From Diploptera punctata (taxonomy: Eukaryota > Arthropoda > Insecta > Blattodea > Blaberidae), in contig JASPKZ010007303.1 of assembly GCA_030220185.1 (NCBI GenBank), positions 310,001 through 374,000 of the forward strand: a DNA stretch of 64,000 bases, given 5' to 3'. The translations under genes and the position numbers were made by a program. The notes under the pieces were generated by a model. It ran no database searches, was not told the origin of the DNA, and saw only the letters and a list, made by a program, of their open reading frames with translations. Below, in pieces: positions 9,812-20,699 of the stretch; position 1 is the first letter of the stretch, and the number at the start of each line of letters is the position of its first letter.

Positions 9812-10550
9812 CATCATCATCATCATCATCATAGTACATCCACGAATTTAGGCCATTTGTTGACCTGTTTCGGCCTCAAGAGATACACCATCCAGAAGTC
9901 TTTTGAGTGGACGTCCTGGTCTTCTTCTTCCTGCAGGTTGATATCTTAACATTAGTTTGGGTATTCTGTGATCTTCCATTCGATGAACATGTTGTATCCA
10001 TCTTGACTTATAATCAGAAATTTTGTTTTCTAAAGATTCCATATGTAATTCTTCTAAGATGTCTTCATTTTTTTTGTGATCTAGTAGTGTGTATCCTGCA
10101 GTCCTCCGAAGATATCTCATTTCAGCAGATCTAAGTCTCTGTATATCCCTTCTGTTTCAACGTCCATACTTCGCTACCATACAAAAGAGTTGGAAGAGCC
10201 AGTGTTTTATACACTTTCAGTCTTGAATGCTTTTGGACTAACTGTGGCTTGAAGATAGAATTTATTAACCCTAAAATTCTTAAAAGTTTAGATATTTTTG
10301 CATTTACATCCTTTTCTTCTTCATATGAGATATTGCATCCTAGATATGTAAAATTATTCACCTGCTCCAAAATTTTATTGTCCAGTACAATTTTACTTCT
10401 GACAGGATCTACACCTTGAAATGCCATAATTTTTGTTTTTTCTGTGGATATCTTTAATCCATATTCTTCTGTAATTTTGTTAAGTTCATACAGACCTTTC
10501 TGTAGATTATCTTCGGAATTTGCTACAAAAACTGTTATGTAGTACAATTT
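9812..10550 (-). pseudogene. LINE-M copy 2, two frames, nearly readable
   Basis: 10131-10547 (minus) encodes DNLQKGLYELNKITEEYGLK, ISTEKTKIMAFQGVDPVRSK, EQVNNFTYLGCNISYEEEK, LPTLLYGSEVWTLKQK: reverse transcriptase after the YADD motif through the thumb. After a frameshift near 10125, 9848-10120 encodes MRYLRRTAGYTLLDHKKNED, WIQHVHRMEDHRIPKLML and GRRRPGRPLKR. The 3' end is a GAT run at 9814-9832 (minus strand reads ATGATG). 5'-truncated at about 10550. Confidence 0.85.
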
Positions 10551-11115
10551 CTTTAATTGTTACTGAGACATTTTTATTCAACAGTAACTAACAATGAATT
10601 ATTTAGATGTTTTTATTTATTTAAGTTATATTTAAATATTAAAAGAATTTTAAAATACAAAATTATTAATTTTAACTTTTATATTCATTATGATATTAAA
10701 ATTCTGCTTTAATATGCAGGTATATGTTGGTAAAAGTCTAAAAAAACTATTAGGTGCTTTTAAAGAACGTGAACAATGTATGAACAGAAGCGGGAGAATC
10801 AGTTCATATTGACAAAAATTTAACCTTCCCTGGGCTTTCAAGTTTCATTGTAGTTCTTTACTCGGACTGGGAGAGCAGACTGCGCTGAGCATCACGACCT
10901 GAAAAATCTATTGCGCTATCCCAGTATATTATGCATAAATGGAATGAAGTCTACTCTACGGTGTTAGCCTATATGCATTGTAGGCCGTCTTTCGGATCTG
11001 CCAGGTTCTTCTCTCATGGCCTATATCGCCATTTATCCGATTAAATGATTATCTCAACTGATTGCCAAGGATCTGTCAGAACCTAGCATGAGTCCGATCA
11101 CAGATAATGATCCTT
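10551..11115. other. Unassigned, partly GC-richer stretch
   Basis: 10840-11110 is less AT-rich than its surroundings but shows no ORF over 60 codons with motifs, no splice-flanked coding block I can support, and no repeat to elsewhere. Confidence 0.4.
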
Positions 11116-11124
11116 ATTATGTGG

Positions 11125-11428
11125 CACGCCGTAGCGTAGTGGTTAAGGCACTGAGCTACAAGCCGGAGGGTCTAGGGTTCAAGTCCCGTTGGGGTCAGGA
11201 TTTTTAAACTGACCCAAACCCTCTGGCGCACTATGGCCCTGGGGTCGACTCAGCCTCTAACGGAAATGAGTACCAGACGCTTGTTCTGGGGGTAAAGGTG
11301 GCCGTCACGCAGGGCTGACAACCCGGCTGACATAAAGTGCCGATTGTCTAGAAAAAGTGGGAGCCTTAACCTCCTACTACCCCAAGGGCCTCCGGGCCTG
11401 TTGTGGGATCACTTTACTTTACTTTTAC
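11125..11428 (+). mobile_element. SINE-K copy 1, full length
   Basis: Flanked by ATTATGTGG at 11116-11124 and 11429-11437 (9 bp). The head has A box TAGCGTAGTGG and B box GGTTCAAGTCC. Body landmarks: CTATGGCCCTGGGGTCGACT, GAGTACCAGACGCTTGTTCT, GGCCGTCACGCAGGGCTGAC, TACCCCAAGGGCCTCC; 3' tail of TTTAC repeats. Three more copies lie at 41659, 51638 and 61735. Confidence 0.9.
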
Positions 11429-11437
11429 ATTATGTGG

Positions 11438-11810
11438 ACCGAAGTAAAAGGTCGGGCCGTATTAGCGTGAAATGTTGCGAATGGGGCAGATCCGTTGGTG
11501 CGGATCTACTACCGGAATAGTTAGGCGATGTACAAAAATATACGAAATGGATTAAGAATATTCAATGTTAAAAAGGTGAAGTATCAAAAATAAACTAATT
11601 GAAACACAATGTGAGAATGTCGTCAAATACAATTCCACATACTTTATTCTACTATAAACCCAATGAGAAATATTTGTTGGTCGTCCCATAACGAAATGTA
11701 AGGACTTAATTTCTATTTTTAGAAATATGTCAACAGCTTAATCCAGAAAACAGAAAAGAAGACATTTCATTTATCATCATCCAGTTTTATTACAAGATTT
11801 ATGCAAATAT
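11438..11810. other. Spacer, nothing identified
   Basis: No ORF with motifs; a short inverted GATCCG..CGGATC at about 11488-11505 only. Confidence 0.4.
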
Positions 11811-12146
11811 CCATCCGTAGTAATTCTGCCCGAGGGCAGGTCATTCACTGCAATCATAGCATTTTCTTGCTATGCTTTGCAGCTTTACTAGGGAATTATA
11901 GGTGTGGTAGCTTATCATTGCTTTCCTCACCGGTAAGGATGATGATGATAATGATAAGGGTGATGATGATGGCCGGATTATTTTTGGGGACCGTTGGGCC
12001 CTAAGCTTCCTGACATTTGTCTTATAGGTGAGGGAAACCCCCTCCCCCCAAAAAAACCTCACCCAGGAGCCTGTCCCGACCGGGAATCGAACCCGGGCCC
12101 GCTGCGTGACAAGGCAGCATGCTACCTCGAGACCACAGCGGTGAAC
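11811..12146 (-). mobile_element. SINE-A, near full length
   Basis: Minus strand: head CCGCTGTGGTCTCGAGGTAG, CCTTGTCACGCAGCGGGCCC, B box GGGTTCGATTCCCGGTCGGG; then GACAGGCTCCTGGGTGAGG, the CATC-rich body, and the tail CCTGCCCTCGGGCAGAATTA CTACGGATGG. The loop CTTGTCAC with the flanking stem suggests derivation from tRNA-Asp (anticodon GTC) with one extra T. I find no clean target duplication. Confidence 0.9.
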
Positions 12147-12354
12147 TATACATATATATTATTTTTAAACTCCTTCGTTTATAGTCTTTCCGTATAATCT
12201 GTAGAGAAGCTGTTCGAAATAAGTCATCTACGCAGGAGACGGGCAAAAATGCATGGCGAATAAGGCAGGAAGGAGAACATATAACGTGAAATTACTCATT
12301 TCAGCTTGAAGCGAGAAAGATGTCTAATCGGAATGCTGTCGAATTTCTCTACAC

Positions 12355-13252
12355 ATTCCACTGATAGACTATAGAAGGCCCTTGCCCTACCAATCGGCTG
12401 CTGGAATCACATGCACATTGTATTAATCACAGAAGTGGACGATCATTTAAGCCAGTAAAGGGGTGACATACGGTCAGCATGTCCGGTCCCCTACCGTTAC
12501 AGCTAGCATTTTCAACATGCAGCCGCTATTTATTGTAACTAACTAACTCACTGGCACTATCGAATCCGTAGGTTCATGGCCGCGCTTACATAAGCTCTCC
12601 ATACATCCCTATCCTGAGCCAATGTTTTCCAATCATCTCCTGTATAATCTACTTCCCTCAAATCATAGTTAATGTTATTCTCCCGCCTCATTCTTGGTCT
12701 ACCAACTGAGCGTTTTCCCTCTGGTTTCCTTACAAGAAGCTTCCATGCACATCTTTCATTCCCCATTCGTGCCAGTCTACGAGACTTAACTGTTCTCATT
12801 ATATCTGGCTTCCTACAAAGGCCATGTAATTCATTGTTCTGTAGTGTTCTCCATTCACCTGTCTGTTCATCTCTCTTTGGTCCAAAAATTTTCCTAAGAA
12901 CTTTATTCTCAAATACTCGTAATCTCCTTTCCTCTCTTAAAGTAAGAGTCCATGTTTCGCATCCATATAATATAACTGGTAGAATAATAGTTTTACATAC
13001 TTTCAATTTAACGTTTTTTGAAAGGAGTTGCGAAGTCAAGAGTCTCTGTAATGCATAATAGCACGCATTTCCAGAATTGAGCCGCTATTTATTGTAGCTA
13101 CCCAAATTACTCATGATGCTGGGTGGGCACCGATCCCATACTGGCCGAAATTCTATGAGAAAAGTTCTTCCCCCGTGAGGACTCGAACCAGCGCAAGTCC
13201 CAAAGCTCTGCGCCAAGGCATCATGCCTTAACCACTCGGCTACTGTGTGGGA
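12355..13252 (-). mobile_element. SINE-J copy 2, split by LINE-D
   Basis: Head at 13100-13250 (minus: GCCGAGTGGTTAAGGCATGA, B box GGTTCGAGTCC), tail at 12360-12537. The halves are separated by LINE-D copy 2 and share GCCGCTATTTATTGTA at 12522-12537 and 13081-13096, a perfect 16-bp target duplication that fixes both borders. Confidence 0.9.
12538..13080 (-). mobile_element. LINE-D copy 2, 543-bp 5'-truncated insertion
   Basis: A 160-aa frame (12557-13039, minus) encodes LLSKNVKLKVCKTIILPVIL, YGCETWTLTLREERRLRVFE, KVLRKIFGPKRDEQTGEW, GKRSVGRPRMRRENN and ends AMNLRIR. This is the thumb and C-terminus; the palm is absent. 3' end: CGATAGTGCCAGTGAGTTAG then TTAG run. Borders set by the 16-bp duplication in SINE-J. 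Confidence 0.9.
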
Positions 13253-14270
13253 CATATACTATTTATATGCAAACAATGTTTTCCTCCTATCCCCCAAGCG
13301 TTTCGGAGGAGAATTCTACAACACATGAATTTCACACGTTTGGTTGTGTATCAAGGTTTCGGGTCTCCGAGCATACGTAATATCCTGTATGCGCGACATT
13401 ATACAGTAAGGTCAAATTTTGTTTCTAACACTGTAAATGAAAATCCAACAGCCACACATTACTCCAACAGCTGTTTAAAGAGATGTCACCAACATATCAA
13501 GTAAAAAATATATCCGTTGCCAGACGCTGCCACCTATGTCTACCGTATTAGCTGATACATTAGTTTCCATTACAACCTCTAGATGGTGCAATAAGTAACT
13601 CAACACATAGGAACATTGCAACTGCAGCATAACAGTAGTGGCATAATATTAATATGATGTACCCTTGATTCAAGTTGAATTTAATTTATTAATTAATACA
13701 ATTGTTTATTTTGATGATTGATTATCCATGTTTTATGTTATGAATAATGTTAGAGTTTAATTTTTAATTAATGCCCCCACACTCCAGTCCCTATCTTAAT
13801 TAAATTAACCTAGACTTTTTATATATGGAGGGTACAGGGGAAAAACCAGGTAAGTCACTTTTTCCTACAAACCTAAACAAACATACTTTTGGTTGGATAA
13901 CATATATATTTCCTTTTCTGAATGCCAAATTTTAGTGGTAAATAAATCAATGACTAGACCGTATCTTTTACTGTTTCATATTTCTAAATTATACAGCTTT
14001 CCATGGAGAATCTAACGAGACTTCAAACTTCATTTCGAGAAAAAAATAGTTACTAAAATGTTCCCATAGTATAAATGGTAAGATCATAAAATGTATTAAA
14101 GCTCCAGTTGTTTTTATTATCCTTGTAAAGTTTTATTTTTAAGGGGGGTAGAATTTAAGTTGGGATATATCTAATTTGCAGTTATCAATAATTGTAAATT
14201 TTGGTATTTGGTTCTTTCCCTGTACTCTTCATATATGATTATAGGGTTATATATGTTTTTTTTGTGAATG
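13253..14270. other. Unassigned
   Basis: An 85-aa frame at 13247-13504 has no recognisable motif and overlaps the SINE-J head at its start. The remainder is AT-rich. No repeat seen. Confidence 0.4.
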
Positions 14271-15120
14271 GTTTTTGGTAAACATGAATGATTCCAGATT
14301 TTCTCTAATACTTTCAATTCACATTTTAAAAAGTTCAATTATTCCAGATTTATACAAATATGAATGATCCCAGATTTTTCATTTTATGGATGTCTCCATG
14401 TTTTAAAAGATGTGATTGATCCCAAGTTTTAAAAAATGTGAATGACCCCATATTTTTCAGTTTTGTTAAATGATTCCAGATTTTTTCATTTTATAAATGA
14501 CTCCAGATATTTAAAAGAGTGAATTGCCCCATTTTTTATTTCAAATGAATGTATCTCGATATTTATATGTAACCACAGGTTTTTACGTTTGATGAGTGAT
14601 AATTTATTTATTATTTTGATGAATTATCCCAGAGTTTTATTTATATTGAATTAACACTTTTTTTATTTTATGGATGGCTCACTAATTTTGTATAATGTAT
14701 CTGTAATGGCGTAGCCCATTGTTGAGTCATAGCCTCTCGTTTGTAAGGAGTTACTAGACCAAGTTAATTTTCAGCTATCTTATTTGCTCGTAGATGTCAT
14801 GGATGGCATGCGATCAATGCACGGACCCAATGACGCATCTAACAGGTAACTAAGGTATTATTAGTGCATTGATGTAGGTACATTTTGCTTTGAAACCTCT
14901 TTATTCAGGCTTAAGAATCTTTTACGAGGTTGAAGAATCTTCAGAATCGGGGACCAACGACTTAAAGTCCCTTGCTCCTTGGATTTTTCCATCCTAAAAA
15001 ATCCATCGACCCCGGAACTAGAGGCAAGGTACATAACCACTAGCCACCGCGGTCGACAATTTTGTATAAATGATTCCATATTTTATTTGTATGCACTGAC
15101 TCCAGACTTTTTCCTTATTG
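14270..15120 (+). repeat. Degenerate minisatellite, ~30-35 bp period, split by SINE-T
   Basis: The phrase (A)TGAATGATTCCAGATTTTTC, with variants (TGATCCCAGATTTTTCATTT, TGACCCCATATTTTTCAG, AATGACTCCAGATATTT, AATTATCCCAGAGTTTTA), recurs about a dozen times at roughly 30-35 bp spacing between 14280 and 14690 and again at 15066-15110 after the SINE-T insertion. Period and copy number are by eye. Confidence 0.65.
14696..15057 (-). mobile_element. SINE-T copy 1, full length
   Basis: Flanked by AATTTTGTATAA at 14684-14695 and 15058-15069 (12 bp). Minus strand begins GTCGACCGCGGTGGCTAGTG (A box TGGCTAGTGG), then CTCTAGTTCC, GGGGTCGATGGATTTTTTAG, and a distinct 3' half reaching 14700. Compared with the copies at 37605 and 50928 the B-box region (GGGTTCAAGCCCGG) is missing, so this copy has a deleted promoter half. 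Confidence 0.85.
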
Positions 15121-15310
15121 TTATTTAGTGATGTTTGTTTTTTTATTGTAAAGAAATGGGTTTATTATATTTTATAGTAATTTTGTAGAAATCACCAATC
15201 ATAAATTATGCACTTTTTAGTTATTTATTCGGCTTAAGGATACGTTTGTTGTCAAATTGTTATTTTGTATTAGTAACATTTTATACGTTTTATGATCCAT
15301 TTTGGATATT
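15120..15310. other. AT-rich spacer
   Basis: Nothing recognised. Confidence 0.4.
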
Positions 15311-15522
15311 CTACCAGTTATATTATATGGTGCGAAACATGGGCTCTTACTTCAAGGGAGGAAAGGAGATTGCGAGTATTTGAGAATAAAGTTCTTGGGA
15401 AAATTTTTGGACCAAAGAGAGATGAACAGACAGGCGAATGGAGAAGACTACATAGGAGTGAACTACATGGTTTTATAGGAAGCCAGATATAATGAGAACA
15501 GTTAAGTCTCGTAGACTGCGAT

Positions 15523-15965
15523 TGAGTAACAAGAGGGAGAAGTTATATAGTATCCTGCTGGAGTTTGGAATTCCTAAAAAGTTAGTTAGACTTATACGAA
15601 TGTGTCTAAATGGCTCAACTAGTAGGGTGCGTGTAGGCAAACAGTTTTCAGACACTTTTGAAATCCAGAATGGGTTAAAGCAAGGAGATGCACTATCTCC
15701 TCTACTATTTAATTTTGTACTAGAGCATGCCATTAAATCTTTAGAGAATGAGGAAGGCTTACAACTGAATGGTATTAATAAGCTGTTAGTTTATGCTGAT
15801 GATGTAGTACTACTGGCCGATAGCGAGGAGATACTAAAGGCCAATACGCACACACTATTGAGTAACACTAAGAAATTAGGACTGGAAGTAAATATCAGTA
15901 AAACTAAATATTGGTCACACGTAGAAATACATTATATAATGGAATGGACAGCTAATGACAAATGA
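15523..15965 (+). pseudogene. LINE-D reverse transcriptase palm
   Basis: Encodes GIPKKLVRLIRMCLNGSTSR, GLKQGDALSPLLFNFVLEHA (RT motif B region) and LLVYADDVVLLADSEEILKA (motif C with the catalytic YADD), then LGLEVNISKTKY. At about 15910 two bases (AT of TATATGG, intact at 55885) are missing, so the frame shifts and stops at 15965. With 15955-16596 it covers the palm, thumb and C-terminus; fingers and endonuclease are absent. Confidence 0.85.
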
Positions 15966-16596
15966 GGGAAATTTTGAGGAATTGGCTGAATTCAAATACC
16001 TAGGAACAATAATCACAAATAGGAATGAGATGCACAAAGAAATTAAACATAGGCTCAATTCTGGAAATTCATGCTATTATGCATTGCAGAGACTTTTGAT
16101 GTCCCAACTCCTTTCAAAAAACGTTAAGCTGAAAATATATAAAACTATTGTTCTACCAGTTATATTATATGGGTGCGAAACATGGACTCTTACTTTAAGG
16201 GAGGAAAGGAGATTACGAGTATTTGAGAATAAAGTTCTTAGGAAAATTTTTGGACCAAAGAGAGATGAACAGACAGGTGAATGGAGAAGACTCCATAACA
16301 ATCAACTACATGGTCTTTATAGGAAGCCAGATATAATAAGAACAGTTAGGTCCCGTAGACTGCGATGGGCAGGACATGTTGCGCGTATGGGGAATGAAAG
16401 ACGTGCATGGAAACTTCTTGTAGGAAAGCCAGAAGGAAAACGCCCAGTTGGTAGACCAAGAATGAGATGGGAGAACAACATTAACTATGATTTGAGGGAA
16501 GTAGATTATACAGGGAATGATTGGAAAGCATTAGCTCAGGATAGGGATGTATGGAGAGCTTATGTCCGTGCGGCCATGAACCTACGGGTTCGATAG
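15955..16596 (+). CDS. LINE-D thumb and C-terminal region, 213 aa intact
   Basis: Starts at an internal Met (MTNEGNFEELAEFKYLGTII) and runs to the natural stop after AMNLRVR. Segments: HRLNSGNSCYYALQRLLMSQ, LPVILYGCETWTLTLREERR, GPKRDEQTGEWRRL, RSRRLRWAGHVARMGNERRA, WKLLVGKPEGKRPVGRPRMR, YTGNDWKALAQDRDVWRAYV. This is the best-preserved C-terminus and serves as the family reference. The HVARM...GRP.RW block is common to several insect non-LTR families; its role is not known to me. Confidence 0.85.
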   Translation: MTNEGNFEELAEFKYLGTIITNRNEMHKEIKHRLNSGNSCYYALQRLLMSQLLSKNVKLKIYKTIVLPVILYGCETWTLTLREERRLRVFENKVLRKIFGPKRDEQTGEWRRLHNNQLHGLYRKPDIIRTVRSRRLRWAGHVARMGNERRAWKLLVGKPEGKRPVGRPRMRWENNINYDLREVDYTGNDWKALAQDRDVWRAYVRAAMNLRVR

Positions 16597-16612
16597 TGCC
16601 AGTGAGTAAGTA

Positions 16613-16915
16613 AGTAAGTAAGACTGCGATTGGCAGGACATGTGACATGAATGGGGAATGAAAGACTTGCATGGAAGCTTCTTGTAGGAAATCCAGATGG
16701 AAAACGTCCAGTTGGTAGACCAAGAATGAGGTGGGAGAATAACATTAACTATTATTTGAGGGAAGTAGATTATACAGGGAATGATTGGAAAGCATTAGCT
16801 CAGGGTAGGATGATTGGAAAAAAACATTAGCTCAGGATGGGGATGTATGGAGAGCTTATGTCTGCGCGGCAATGAACCTAAGGGTTCGATAGTGCCAGTT
16901 AGTTAGTTATGTTCG
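16613..16915 (+). mobile_element. LINE-D copy 4, ~300-bp 3' fragment
   Basis: Begins directly after the GTAA run of copy 3 at GACTGCGATTGGCAGGACAT and runs to CGATAGTGCCAGTTAGTTAG. It contains a local duplication of about 30 bp (GATTGGAAA...TTAGCTCAGG twice, 16783-16840). Confidence 0.85.
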
Positions 16916-17014
16916 ATTTTGTGTATTAATTGGTTGATGAATCGGCCATCCCCGCTTTTACATAATATACTAGGTCTACTCATAAATAGCGCTAAACGAT
17001 TACATATAAACCTC

Positions 17015-17605
17015 TCACATTAAAAAAATAGCTATGTCCTTCAGAGAGGAACCCTATTCGAAATCTTTTACAGTTTCTCTTGCTAGAACATGGAATCCCC
17101 TTCCACCCTATGTCAGAGACTGCCAAACTTTACCATCTTTCAGAAACAAATTGAAAATAAAATTACTAACAGAAACAACTCAATAATATTACTTTCTTTT
17201 TAAATAATAATTTGTTTTTTCCTTATTTAATAAAAATAGTTTTATGATTTGTTAATATATTTACCTAATGCCTTGTTTAATAAGCGATAGATTAATTCAT
17301 TATAGTTTATTACTTTCTTTGTATTTTTCCCCCTTATTTTCTTTTTATGTATAGTAGATTCGAGCCGTTAATCCTTTCTGTATACATTCTATCATTAATT
17401 TAATTTTAATTGTATTTAATTTTATTGTATGATTAGACATTATTTTCATTATTATTCATTCTGACAGATAATTAATTGTTTAGTATGTACTATTATTGTA
17501 ATGCTTTGCATTTGCATGTAACAAATGTTTGTCCTGGTGAGTGGAAGAGAAGGCCACATGGTCTTAACTCCACCAGGCTAAATAAATCTAAAATCTATTC
17601 TATTC
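17015..17605 (+). mobile_element. LINE-C copy 1, C-terminus plus 3' UTR
   Basis: Encodes SKSFTVSLARTWNPLPPYVR, DCQTLPSFRNKLKIKLLTET and a stop at about 17183, a typical C-terminus of jockey/CR1-type ORF2 proteins. A 400-bp AT-rich 3' UTR follows, ending CCTGGTGAGTGGAAGAGAAG GCCACATGG, TCCACCAGGCTAAATAAATC and ATTCT repeats. Same family as the minus copy at 27786-28672. Confidence 0.8.
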
Positions 17606-17930
17606 TATATCATAGTGATAAGTTATGTGTCTCAAGAAATAAATAAAAAAGAAGTTCTGATATGTAAGCAAATCATCTGTAAAATCTTACTTGTACCAGA
17701 AATAGTTGGCATTAAACCTAGAAAACAAATACGGAATATCTAATTTAAAAAATATCATCGTTAAAGATTAGATTATGTTTTTTTTTTTTCTGTTGATCCT
17801 TTTAAGGGGGCAGTTAATTTTTAATTTTGATAGTGTAATCTATGGACAGATAACTCTACGCGTCCGGGAAACATTTCCTAACGTCCTTTCGATATTGTAG
17901 ATAACAGCTAATATACAATTAAAAAAATTC
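17606..17930. other. AT-rich spacer
   Basis: Nothing recognised. Confidence 0.4.
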
Positions 17931-17931
17931 T

Positions 17932-18800
17932 AAGAATAAAACTAAAATTTTAGAATTTAAAGGACATGATACCATAAGAGCAAAAATAGCAATTGATGAT
18001 ACAATTTTAGAGCAACTGAATAGTTTTAAATATCTAGCTTTCAATTTATCATATGTTGCTCGCACAGTTCACACACACATTTGTTCCCGGGATCGTGGAA
18101 ACACTTGGTCTTGCATATCTTGTGGAGATAACGACCGTTACCATGCAACCACCTGCAAAAAACGAGGGAAATCCCTGGTAGAATTCTGCAAATAACAAGC
18201 TATGTGAAAGAAATTAATGACAAAACTTATGTAACATATATTTTCTGCACAACTTGTTCGCATTATTCTATTATTAATTTATCATATGTTAAAATTGAAG
18301 ATATTAATGACAAAATAAATAAATGTAATCTAATGTGTGGCAACTATTAAAATAACCCTTAAAAACACAAGAAAAGAAACAAAAATTAAATTTTATAAAG
18401 TAATGGCTGTTCCTGTATTGATGTATGGATCAGAATGTCGGACGATCACTAAAAGACAAGAACAAAGATTGGAAGCAGCTGAGATGAGATTTTTAAGAAA
18501 TATAGCAGGATATACTCTGCTGGATAAGAAAATAGATGAAGATATGAGAAAGAAACTAAATATTTTCAAATTTACAGACCGAATAATTAACTATAGGAAC
18601 GCCTGGAAAGAACATGTTGATAGAATGCCAGAAGGAAGATTTCCAAAATTATTGCTAAATTATAAACCATGCGGAAGGAGAAATGTTGGACGCCCACACA
18701 GAAGATGGTCTGAACAATTTTAACAATTCTAGCTTTCATGAAACCGGAACGAGCCAACAGGCGTAATCCCTGGATGATGACAATGACATAATTTATCTTC
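17932..18800 (+). pseudogene. LINE-O copy 1, split by a 218-bp insertion
   Basis: 17940-18057 reads KILEFKGHDTIRAKIAIDDT, LEQLNSFKYLAF; after the insertion, 18337-18723 reads TRKETKIKFYKVMAVPVLMY, GSECRTITKRQEQRLEAAEM, RFLRNIAGYTLLDKKIDEDM, EHVDRMPEGRFPKLLL, CGRRNVGRPHRRW. Thumb and C-terminus of a LINE. 3' end near GGATGATGACAATGACAT. Frameshifts before 18337. Confidence 0.8.
18058..18275. mobile_element. 218-bp retro-inserted fragment of unknown origin
   Basis: Flanked by a perfect 15-bp duplication, AATTTATCATATGTT, at 18043-18057 and 18276-18290. No similarity to other elements here. On the plus strand it translates TVHTHICSRDRGNTWSCISC and GDNDRYHATTCKKRGKSLVE before a stop, with Cys/His spacing (C-x2-C...H-x3-C) loosely like a zinc knuckle. 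No poly-A tail. Could be a truncated retrotransposon or a retrocopied transcript piece. Confidence 0.6.
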
Positions 18801-18957
18801 AAAATTAAAATATTTCCATCGGGGATAAATTTGTTATTTATATGTATTCGTGAAAATGTGGCTTTTTCACAATTAAAATGTACTCAAACTGTTTTATTTA
18901 GCACATTAATTATAAATGTATTTTTGTAATAACCATATATAGAAATAAATTATATAT

Positions 18958-19630
18958 TGGAAATGAAAATTAATGACAAATGAGGGAAATTTTAAGAAGT
19001 GACTGAATTCAAATACTTAGGAACAATAATAATTACAAACCGGAATGAGGTGCACAAAGAAATTAAACACAGGATCAATTTATTCTGGAAATACATTATA
19101 TCAACTGACGTCATCATAATTACCGTGTCTCAAAAAAATCAAACTGAACGTGTACAAAACTGTAATTCTTCTAGTTATATTATATGAACATGAAATATGG
19201 ACTCTTTTTTTTTAAGGGAGGAGAGAAGATTATGAGTATTTGAGAGTAAGATCTTAGGATTTTTTTCACCAAAGATTGACGAACAGACAAGTGAATGGAA
19301 GAATACTTAACAGTGAGCTGCATGCTCTTTATGGGAAGCAGATGTAGTAAGAACAGTTAAGTCTCGTAGACTGCGATGGGCAGGACATGTAGCACGAATG
19401 AGTAAGGAAGAGGGGCATGGAAACTCCTTGTATGAAAACCAGAGGGAAAGCGCACTTTAGGAAGGCCAAGAATTAGGTGGGAGAATAACATTCACCAGGA
19501 TTTGAGGAAGGTAAATTGTACAGGAAATGATTGGAAAATATTGGCTCAGGATAGGGTTGTATGGAGAGCTTACGTCAGCGTGGCCATGAACTTACGGGTT
19601 CGATAGTGCCAGTGAGTTATTTATTACCTT
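18958..19630 (+). pseudogene. LINE-D copy 5, degraded
   Basis: From TTAATGACAAATGAGGGAAA (thumb start) to CGATAGTGCCAGTGAGTTAT. Frameshifts and small indels throughout; LAEFKYLG-, GCET- and RLRWAG-equivalents can still be found. Confidence 0.8.
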
Positions 19631-19723
19631 ATTTAACCTTTTCGGCATAATAGTTATATAGTTAGCACCCCAGAGGACCAAGTTCGATTTATATTAAATT
19701 GGTGTCCACTAAAACTCGCGAGG

Positions 19724-19859
<136 letters not shown>

Positions 19860-19900
19860 AGATTGTATCTAAAAGATGTGGATTTGCTTTTAATTTTGAT

Positions 19901-20277
19901 CCACTGCTGTGGTCTCGAGATATCGTGCTGCCTTGTCACGCAGCGGACCTGGGTACGATCCATGGTCGGGACAAGTTTCCTGAGTGATGGTTTTTTTCGG
20001 ATTTTTCCTCACCTGTAAGACAAATGTCAGGAAACTTTAAGGTCCAAACGGTCCCCGAACATCATCTGGCTATCATTATAATCATTAACATATTAATTAA
20101 GTTTAGGATTAAGGTCTCTCCTGGCGCATCATTACCATCATCAGCTATCATAGGCCTACATCATCGGGGCAGTGTAACTCCGCCTTCCAGGCGACCCAAC
20201 CTCAGAAGTGGGTTACAATAACGCCATGCCAAGAGAGAATACCAGAATGTCGAAATGACAACGTGATGGCATTGAAT
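19901..20277 (+). mobile_element. SINE-B copy 1, full length
   Basis: Head as in SINE-A (CCACTGCTGTGGTCTCGAGA, CCTTGTCACGCAGCGGACCT, degenerate B box GGGTACGATCC), body GTAAGACAAATGTCAGGAAA and GGTCCAAACGGTCCCCGAAC, then a different tail: AAGTTTAGGATTAAG, CTCTCCTGGCGCATCATTAC, CATCGGGGCAGTGTAACTCC, GCCTTCCAGGCGACCCAACC, GTGGGTTACAATAACGCCAT. Confidence 0.85.
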
Positions 20278-20324
20278 TAAAAATAATGTTTAGGTGAAAA
20301 TGCCAGAATGTTATTTATGAAGAC

Positions 20325-20697
20325 ATTGTTTTTGGACCAAAGAGAGATGAACGGACAGGTGAATGGAGAAGACTACTTAACAGTGAATTACATGGTCTTT
20401 ATAGGAAGTCAGATATAATAAGAACAGTTAAGACTCGTAGACTGCGATGGGCAGGACATGTGGCACGAATGGGGAACGAGTGACTTGTATGGAAGCTTCG
20501 TGTAGGAAAACCAGAGGGAAAACGCCCAGTTGGTAGACCAAGAATGAAGTGGGTGAATAACATTAACCATGATTTTTGAGGGAAGTAGATTATACAGAGA
20601 ATGATTGGAAAACATTAGCTCAGGATAGAGATATATGAAGAGCTCATGTCCGCGCTGCCAAGAACCTACGGGTTCGATAGTGCCAATGAAATAGTTA
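20325..20697 (+). pseudogene. LINE-D copy 6, C-terminal fragment
   Basis: From TTTTTGGACCAAAGAGAGAT to CGATAGTGCCAATGAAATAG. Contains GRLRW/ARMG and GKPEGKRPVGRPRM-equivalent text with frameshifts. Only the last about 370 bp of the family. Confidence 0.8.
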
Positions 20698-20699
20698 GT

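Larger units (their letters stand above)
15311..16612 (+). mobile_element. LINE-D copy 3, with internal fusion at ~15522
   Basis: 15311-15522 is a C-terminal segment (ILYGCETWALTSREERRLRV, GPKRDEQTGEW, RTVKSRRLRL). At about 15522 it changes without a gap to an upstream segment of the same family (SNKREKLYSILLEFGIPKKL) that runs to the normal 3' end (CGATAGTGCCAGTGAGTAAG, GTAA run). So sequence that should come later precedes sequence that should come earlier. Either two insertions abut or template switching occurred. Confidence 0.85.

Noticed and set aside
9815..9835. His-rich peptide (HHHHHHH)
   Set aside because: It is the GAT/ATC tail of LINE-M read in frame.
11994..12197. Frames with PDRESNPGPLRDKAA-type text
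   Set aside because: They are the SINE-A head read in a coding frame (B box region); the same text appears at 33450, 50140 and 61055. Such predictions are common false genes.
13247..13504. 85-aa frame as a host exon
   Set aside because: It begins in the SINE-J head, shows no domain, and no splice pattern supports it.
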